26,302 bases of DNA from CAYGAW01 sp964347945. GTDB taxonomy: Bacteria > Chloroflexota > Anaerolineae > UBA7937 > B3-Chlor. This document shows positions 21,984-26,302 of this stretch, in pieces. Numbering within the stretch: position 1 is the first letter of the stretch; each line of letters starts with the position of its first letter. Below the pieces are notes generated by a model that saw only the letters and a program-made list of their open reading frames with translations, ran no database searches and had not been told where the DNA came from. The stretch spans positions 1 through 26,302 of the forward strand of contig CAYGAW010000122.1 of assembly GCA_964347945.1 (NCBI GenBank), in the 5' to 3' direction. Both the position numbers and the translations under genes were made by a program.

Positions 21984-22744
21984 GATCGCACACTCTCCCA
22001 CAATCGAGTCAGGATCTCGGGCTCCCCGTCGGTTACGGCTATCGTGTGCTCGAAATGAGCTGACAACTCCCCATCATCGGTGACCACCGTCCAGTCATCC
22101 TCCAGGACTTGAGTCAGATAGGTTCCTATGTTCACCATGGGCTCCAGGGCGAAAGTCATGCCTGGTTTGAGGACAATCCCTCTCCCGGGCTGCCCATAGT
22201 TCGGTATCTGAGGGTCCTCATGCATGTCCCGCCCGATACCGTGTCCCACATACTGCCGCACCACGGAGAAGTCGCGGGATTCAGCGTAGTTCTGAATGGC
22301 CCACGAGATGTCTCCTAGATAGCTGCCCTTCCTGGCTTGAGCTATCCCCGCTTCCAGCGCGCCCCGCGCTGTGTCGATGAGTTCTTGAGCCTGTTGACTT
22401 ATCTTGCCGACCCCAACGGTAACCGCCGCATCGCCGTGATACCCTCGATAGATGGCCCCAAAATCCATACTCACGATGTCGCCCTCTTCAAGGACTCGCG
22501 GTCCGGGGATCCCGTGGACCACCTCCTCGTTGATGGCAACGCAGAGTGAGGCAGGAAAACCTCGATATCCGAGGAACGCGGGCGTGGCATCCAGCCTGGT
22601 GACCGTCTCGTGTGCCAGCGCATCCAGTTCCGCGGTAGTAACTCCTGGTCTTATCCTGTCTTCCAGCTGAGCGTGAGTGATGGCCACAATCCTGCCTGCT
22701 TCGCGCATCAACGCCAGTTCACGATCTGATTTCCTGATGACCAT
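21980..22744 (-). CDS. map: Methionine aminopeptidase, type I
   Basis: The 254-residue enzyme removes the initiator methionine from new proteins. The five metal ligands are in place: D in SMDFGAIYRGYHGD (two aspartates), H in YVGHGIGRDMHEDP, E in FALEPMVNIG and E in HFEHTIAVTD. It lacks an N-terminal SH3 or zinc extension, as usual for type Ia. ATG 22744 overlaps the adk stop by one base (TAATG). Confidence 0.97.
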   Translation of the reverse strand: MVIRKSDRELALMREAGRIVAITHAQLEDRIRPGVTTAELDALAHETVTRLDATPAFLGYRGFPASLCVAINEEVVHGIPGPRVLEEGDIVSMDFGAIYRGYHGDAAVTVGVGKISQQAQELIDTARGALEAGIAQARKGSYLGDISWAIQNYAESRDFSVVRQYVGHGIGRDMHEDPQIPNYGQPGRGIVLKPGMTFALEPMVNIGTYLTQVLEDDWTVVTDDGELSAHFEHTIAVTDGEPEILTRLWESVRS

Positions 22745-23391
22745 TACGGAATCTTGAGTGCTTCCACTATTCTCTGGTGAACACGCTCTATGCCACCCTT
22801 GCTCTCGATGGTGGTGAGCAACTCCTCACCCTGATAGTAATCGATCAGAGGGCTGGTCTGATCCCGGTAGACTCGAATTCTATTCCTCACCGTTTCCGGC
22901 ACGTCATCGTCACGCTGATAGAGCTCGCCGCCACACACGTCACACTCACCCTTCTCCCGCGGAGGGTTGGAGATGACGTTGTAAACGGCCTGACAATTGC
23001 GGCAGGTCCACCGGCTCGAGAGTCGTCTCACCAACTCCTCCTCGGAGGCATCGATGAAAAGCGCTACGTCTACGACCTTACCTTGCTCGGCAAGGAGCTC
23101 CTTGAGAGCTTTGGCTTGCTCGATCGTGCGGGGGAATCCGTCCAGGATCACTCCCTCATCGCAGTCCGTCTCGAGTAGCCGCTCGCGGATCATGGCGATG
23201 GTAACCTCATCTGGCACTAGTTCGCCTCGATCCATGTAGGACTTCGCTTTCAACCCTAGCTCCGTCTTGGACTGGAGCGCTTCGCGAAAGAGGTCGCCAC
23301 TAGCCACATGCGGAATCCCCAGTCGCTCGGCCAACATCGCCGCTTGCGTTCCCTTGCCGGCGCCCGGTGGGCCGAGCATGATAACGTTCAT
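22744..23391 (-). CDS. adk: Adenylate kinase, zinc-LID form
   Basis: The 215-residue enzyme interconverts ATP, AMP and ADP. The P-loop is GPPGAGKGTQA, followed by VASGDLFREAL for AMP and DGFPRTIEQAKAL. The LID domain has four cysteines (CRNC and CDVC), the metal-binding long form found in many Gram-positive and thermophilic lineages. GGGAGG lies three to four bases before ATG 23391; secY ends 15 bases upstream. Confidence 0.97.
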   Translation of the reverse strand: MNVIMLGPPGAGKGTQAAMLAERLGIPHVASGDLFREALQSKTELGLKAKSYMDRGELVPDEVTIAMIRERLLETDCDEGVILDGFPRTIEQAKALKELLAEQGKVVDVALFIDASEEELVRRLSSRWTCRNCQAVYNVISNPPREKGECDVCGGELYQRDDDVPETVRNRIRVYRDQTSPLIDYYQGEELLTTIESKGGIERVHQRIVEALKIP

Positions 23392-23406
23392 CTGCCTCCC
23401 TCACAC

Positions 23407-24702
23407 CTATCGCAGGAAGCCTTCATAGTGGCGCATGAGCAACTGTGCCTCTAGCTGTTTCATTGTGTCTATGACCACACCGACCACAATCAGCAGACCT
23501 GTGCTGGTGACAATCATGGTCTGCATGGGTGTCAGTGTGCTGGCAAAGAACGGCAGGACGGCCACCACCCCCAAGAACAAAGCGCCCACCAGGGTTATGC
23601 GCCGCAACACGCGATTCAAGTACTCGGCTGTGCGCGCCCCCGGACGTATGCCAGGGATGAATCCTCCGTGCCGCTGCAGGTTCTCTGGCATGTTCTGCTG
23701 TTGGAAGAGAACGTCGGTATAGAAGAAAGTGAAGCCCACTACCATGATGAAATACAGAATCCAATAGAAAACCTGCTCTTGGTTGAAGATGTTCACAATG
23801 CCCTGCGCAAAGCTGGCTACCACGTCGTTTTCGGCATATACAAAGTAATTGGCGATGACCCCTGGCAGGATCAGGAAGGAGGATGCGAAGATCAGGGGGA
23901 TCATGCCCGCAGAGTTCACCTTCATCGGAATGTGAGTGCTCTGACCCCCATAGATCTTTGTGCCTCTCACGCGCTTGCCGTACTGTACAGGAATCCGTCG
24001 TTGTCCCTCATAGATAAAGACGATGGCTGCCACCGTTATGATGCCGATGATGGCGAAAGCTATCAGGCCGGATGGGTTCGTCCGCAGGTCTTGCGCCACG
24101 TTTTGAGGGATGCGGGCTACGATGCCGCCAAAGATGATGATCGAGATCCCATTCCCCACCCCTTGCTCGGTGATAAGTTCGCCCAGCCAAACGGCAAACA
24201 TGGTCCCCGCTGCGAGAGTGACAATAGTGGCAAAGCTGGATAAGAAGGTGTCGGCCGAAAACAGGTTGAAATTCTCAATGACGGGCATTGCGCCTCGGCT
24301 GAACACGGTGATCTGACCGATGGCCGACAGCGCAGCCAAGGGAACCGTTATGATGTGTGTGATTTGATTGATCTTGGCCTGGCCAGCCTCGCCCTCACGA
24401 CTCAGGCGCTCCAGAGGCGGGACCAGCGGCAGCAATAATTGCATGATGATCGAAGCTGTGATGTACGGGTACACGCCCATTGCCACTACAGAGAAGCTGG
24501 ACATGGCGCCACCCGAGAACATGTCCAATAGCCCCAACAACTGGTTGGTTTGGAAGAGTTGTCTCAGGGCGTCGGCATTTACCCCTGGCACGGGTATGTG
24601 GGCCGCGAAACGATACACGACTAGCATAGCTAGCGTGAAGAAAATCTTCCGGCGTAAGTCCGCCAGTTTGAAAGCGTTGAGGACATTCCTGATAGTTTCC
24701 AC
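23407..24702 (-). CDS. secY: Preprotein translocase subunit SecY
   Basis: The 431-residue protein has ten predicted transmembrane helices and forms the protein-conducting channel. Landmarks include the plug region after RFAAHIPVPGVNADAL, MGVYPYITASIIMQLL, LGELITEQGVGNGISIIIFGGI and the cytoplasmic loop KRVRGTKIYGGQSTHIPMKVNSAGMIP, ending near LLMRHYEGFLR. It starts at GTG 24702 with AGGAG about six bases upstream, 11 bases after rplO. This is the standard spc-operon position. Confidence 0.97.
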   Translation of the reverse strand: METIRNVLNAFKLADLRRKIFFTLAMLVVYRFAAHIPVPGVNADALRQLFQTNQLLGLLDMFSGGAMSSFSVVAMGVYPYITASIIMQLLLPLVPPLERLSREGEAGQAKINQITHIITVPLAALSAIGQITVFSRGAMPVIENFNLFSADTFLSSFATIVTLAAGTMFAVWLGELITEQGVGNGISIIIFGGIVARIPQNVAQDLRTNPSGLIAFAIIGIITVAAIVFIYEGQRRIPVQYGKRVRGTKIYGGQSTHIPMKVNSAGMIPLIFASSFLILPGVIANYFVYAENDVVASFAQGIVNIFNQEQVFYWILYFIMVVGFTFFYTDVLFQQQNMPENLQRHGGFIPGIRPGARTAEYLNRVLRRITLVGALFLGVVAVLPFFASTLTPMQTMIVTSTGLLIVVGVVIDTMKQLEAQLLMRHYEGFLR

Positions 24703-24713
24703 GGGTCTCTCCT

Positions 24714-25208
24714 CTAACGGCGTCGCGGCCTGCGACCCCTCTTGGGCCTGGTGGTCGGCAGAGCTAGTTCCTCAACACTCCCACCTGCGGCCTCTATCTT
24801 GGCCCTTGCACCATCGGAGAAGCCATGGGCCTTGACCTTCAGCGGCTTCTCCAGATTCCCTCTTCCTAGCACTCTGACCAGTTCACGGGGTGATTTGATC
24901 AGGCCCGCCTCGTTGAGCGCAGCCGGTGTAACCTCATCACCCTTGTCAAAGCGCTCGTTGAGCCGATCGAGATTTACCACGGCAAACTCTGTCTTGAAGA
25001 TATTCGTGAAGCCTCTGATACGAGGCAGTCGTCTCACGAGGGGCAGTTGCCCACCTTCGAAGTAGGGCGGGATGTTGCCGCCAGAGCGTGCCTTTTGCCC
25101 CTTGGTGCCGCGCCCTGCCGTCTTTCCGTGCCCAGAGCTGTCTCCTCTTCCTACTCTCTTCCTCTTCTTCGTGGCCCCCTTGGGTGGCCCTAAGTCGTGT
25201 GGTTTCAT
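24714..25208 (-). CDS. rplO: Ribosomal protein L15
   Basis: The 164-residue L15 starts MKPHDLGPPKGATKKRKRVGRGDSSGHGKTAGRGTKGQKARSG, the glycine-rich basic arm that enters 23S rRNA, and continues with FEGGQLPLVRRLPRIRGF and KVKAHGFSDGARAKIEAAGG. It ends in a basic tail. GGAGG lies four bases before ATG 25208. Its place between rpmD and secY is conserved. Confidence 0.96.
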   Translation of the reverse strand: MKPHDLGPPKGATKKRKRVGRGDSSGHGKTAGRGTKGQKARSGGNIPPYFEGGQLPLVRRLPRIRGFTNIFKTEFAVVNLDRLNERFDKGDEVTPAALNEAGLIKSPRELVRVLGRGNLEKPLKVKAHGFSDGARAKIEAAGGSVEELALPTTRPKRGRRPRRR

Positions 25209-25255
25209 AGCTCCTCCGAGGTAAGACTTGCTACCTCTCGGCTGACCAGGAAGGA

Positions 25256-25444
25256 CTAGATCTCCTCCACTCTCACCAGATGCTCTACTTTGTGAATCAT
25301 GCCCCGGATGGAGGGGTCGTCCATATGCTGCACCGACTGACCGAGTCGGCGAAAACCCAGGGCCCTGATAGTCGCCTTTTGGTCTTCGGAATACCCTATG
25401 CTGCTCTTGACCCAGGTTATGCGCAGCTTGCTCCCCCTAGCCAT
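25256..25444 (-). CDS. rpmD: Ribosomal protein L30
   Basis: The 62-residue short bacterial L30 has LRITWVKSSIGYSEDQKATIRALGFRRLGQSV and the closing MIHKVEHLVRVEEI. ATG 25444 overlaps the rpsE stop codon by eight bases. L30 binds the surface of the large subunit. Its place between rpsE and rplO is standard. Confidence 0.95.
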   Translation of the reverse strand: MARGSKLRITWVKSSIGYSEDQKATIRALGFRRLGQSVQHMDDPSIRGMIHKVEHLVRVEEI

Positions 25445-25943
25445 TTGCCTGCTCCCAGAAGGGCAACACTTCCTCCAAGGGTTTGCCGCGCCGGCGAGCC
25501 TCCGCTTCCGGGCTTTTCAATTGCTTCAAACCTTCTATTGTCGCCAACACCACGTTGAGGATGTTGGCGCTTCCCAGCGATTTGGTGAGGATATTCTTCA
25601 CGCCGGCGGCCTCCACCACGGCCCGCACTCCTCCGCCGGCCAAGACCCCGGTCCCTGGCGAAGCGGGCTTGAGAAGCACCTTGGCTGCCCCGAACCTGGA
25701 CACGACCTCGTGAGGGATGGTGCCACTGACGATGGGCACCTGGATCATGTTCTTCTTGGCTTTTTCGATTCCCTTGCGGATGGCTTCGGGCACCTCCCGT
25801 GCCTTGCCGACCCCGGCACCCACGCTGCCCTGACCATCACCGACAACAACCACAGCTCGGAAGCCAAAGCGGCGCCCTCCTTTTACCACCTTAGCCACAC
25901 GAGCAATGTGGACTACTCGCTCCTCTAGGAATTCCTCTTCCAT
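25437..25943 (-). CDS. rpsE: Ribosomal protein S5
   Basis: S5 acts in decoding accuracy and mRNA unwinding at the 30S entry site. The sequence ARVAKVVKGGRRFGFRAVVVVGDGQGSVGAGVGKAREVPEAI and SPGTGVLAGGGVRAVVEAAGVKNI are diagnostic. ATG 25943 (MEEEFLEERVV) is preferred because AGAGG lies five to six bases upstream; GTG 25967 would add eight residues without a ribosome binding site. The gap to rplR is 89 bases. Confidence 0.95.
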   Translation of the reverse strand: MEEEFLEERVVHIARVAKVVKGGRRFGFRAVVVVGDGQGSVGAGVGKAREVPEAIRKGIEKAKKNMIQVPIVSGTIPHEVVSRFGAAKVLLKPASPGTGVLAGGGVRAVVEAAGVKNILTKSLGSANILNVVLATIEGLKQLKSPEAEARRRGKPLEEVLPFWEQANG

Positions 25944-26032
25944 GAATGTCCTCTTTCCCTCGATCACCGTCTAGTCAGACTTGGAGTCTTTAAGTCCGAA
26001 GGTACCGTCGAGGACCGCGCAAGTTCCCGGTC

Positions 26033-26302
26033 CTAGAACTCCAGGCCACCCGCGCGGGCTCCTTCAGCAAGAGACTGCACCCGGCCGTGATACTTGTTTC
26101 CCCCTCTGTCAAAGACTACTTTTTCGATCCCATGAGCTTTGGCCCGCTCGGCCAGAACCTCACCGACCACCTTGGCCTGCTCTGACTTCTTGAGCCCAGC
26201 AATTTGATCTCGTACTTGCTGATCTAATGTCGACGCAGAGACGAGAGTGTGACCTTCGGTATCGTCGACTACCTGCGCGTAGATGTGCTTCAGGCTGCGG
26301 TA
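26033..26302 (-). CDS. rplR: Ribosomal protein L18 (N-terminus outside the window)
   Basis: The last 89 residues are visible, from YRSLKHIYAQVVDD at the window edge to GLEF and TAG at 26033. The C-terminal motif EKVVFDRGGNKYHGRVQSLAEGARAGG is diagnostic for L18, which brings 5S rRNA to the large subunit. Only the start, presumably about 30 residues, lies beyond the window. Confidence 0.95.
   Translation of the reverse strand, partial: YRSLKHIYAQVVDDTEGHTLVSASTLDQQVRDQIAGLKKSEQAKVVGEVLAERAKAHGIEKVVFDRGGNKYHGRVQSLAEGARAGGLEF

Noticed and set aside
1..26302. CRISPR array, insertion sequence or prophage
   Set aside because: No spaced direct repeats, transposase motifs or phage structural gene cluster were seen; the phage-like cysteine fold at 9062-9811 is in a cellular membrane protein.

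Overview
The window is bacterial, GC-rich and gene-dense. Its right half (about 16.9-26.3 kb, all minus strand) is the distal part of a ribosomal protein superoperon: rplR (cut by the window edge), rpsE, rpmD, rplO, secY, adk, map, rpmJ, rpsM, rpsK, rpsD, rpoA, rplQ, truA, rplM and rpsI, ending in a clear intrinsic terminator. A zinc-type S4, a zinc-LID adenylate kinase, many GTG/TTG starts, and the flanking DUF3303, TlpA, DsbA-lipoprotein and complex-I-like genes together suggest an uncultivated member of the Chloroflexota. That placement is an inference from gene style and was not tested by a search.

The left end (1-5.0 kb, plus strand) is a patchwork of small redox and accessory genes: the end of a membrane-anchored c-type cytochrome, a DUF3303-like gene, an SRPBCC gene, a SAM methyltransferase, a small lipoprotein, a CBS-pair protein, a TlpA/ResA thioredoxin and a DsbA-like lipoprotein. 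Four of these reading frames are intact except for exactly one in-frame stop codon each. In the DsbA-like gene that stop is a TGA exactly where the first catalytic cysteine should be, followed by a perfect hairpin, which makes it a selenocysteine candidate. The other three look like recent point nonsense mutations. A NarL-type response regulator and a sensor histidine kinase follow as a tight two-gene operon (5.25-7.67 kb).

The middle (7.8-14.9 kb, minus strand) holds three poorly known genes: a Cys2...His2-like small protein, a Pro/Thr-rich membrane-anchored protein, and a TPR-like tail-anchored protein with a cysteine cluster and its own promoter. Next comes a three-gene operon of complex I/Mrp/hydrogenase-4-like membrane subunits with its own strong promoter, in which several of the proton-channel residues expected in that family appear to be missing. 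A GNAT acetyltransferase and tlyA complete the block. Between tlyA and two tandem UbiA-family prenyltransferase genes (plus strand, 15.0-16.8 kb) lies a compact back-to-back promoter pair whose predicted transcription starts fall on or within a base or two of the start codons, implying leaderless mRNAs.

No insertion sequence, CRISPR array, tRNA or rRNA gene was recognised.
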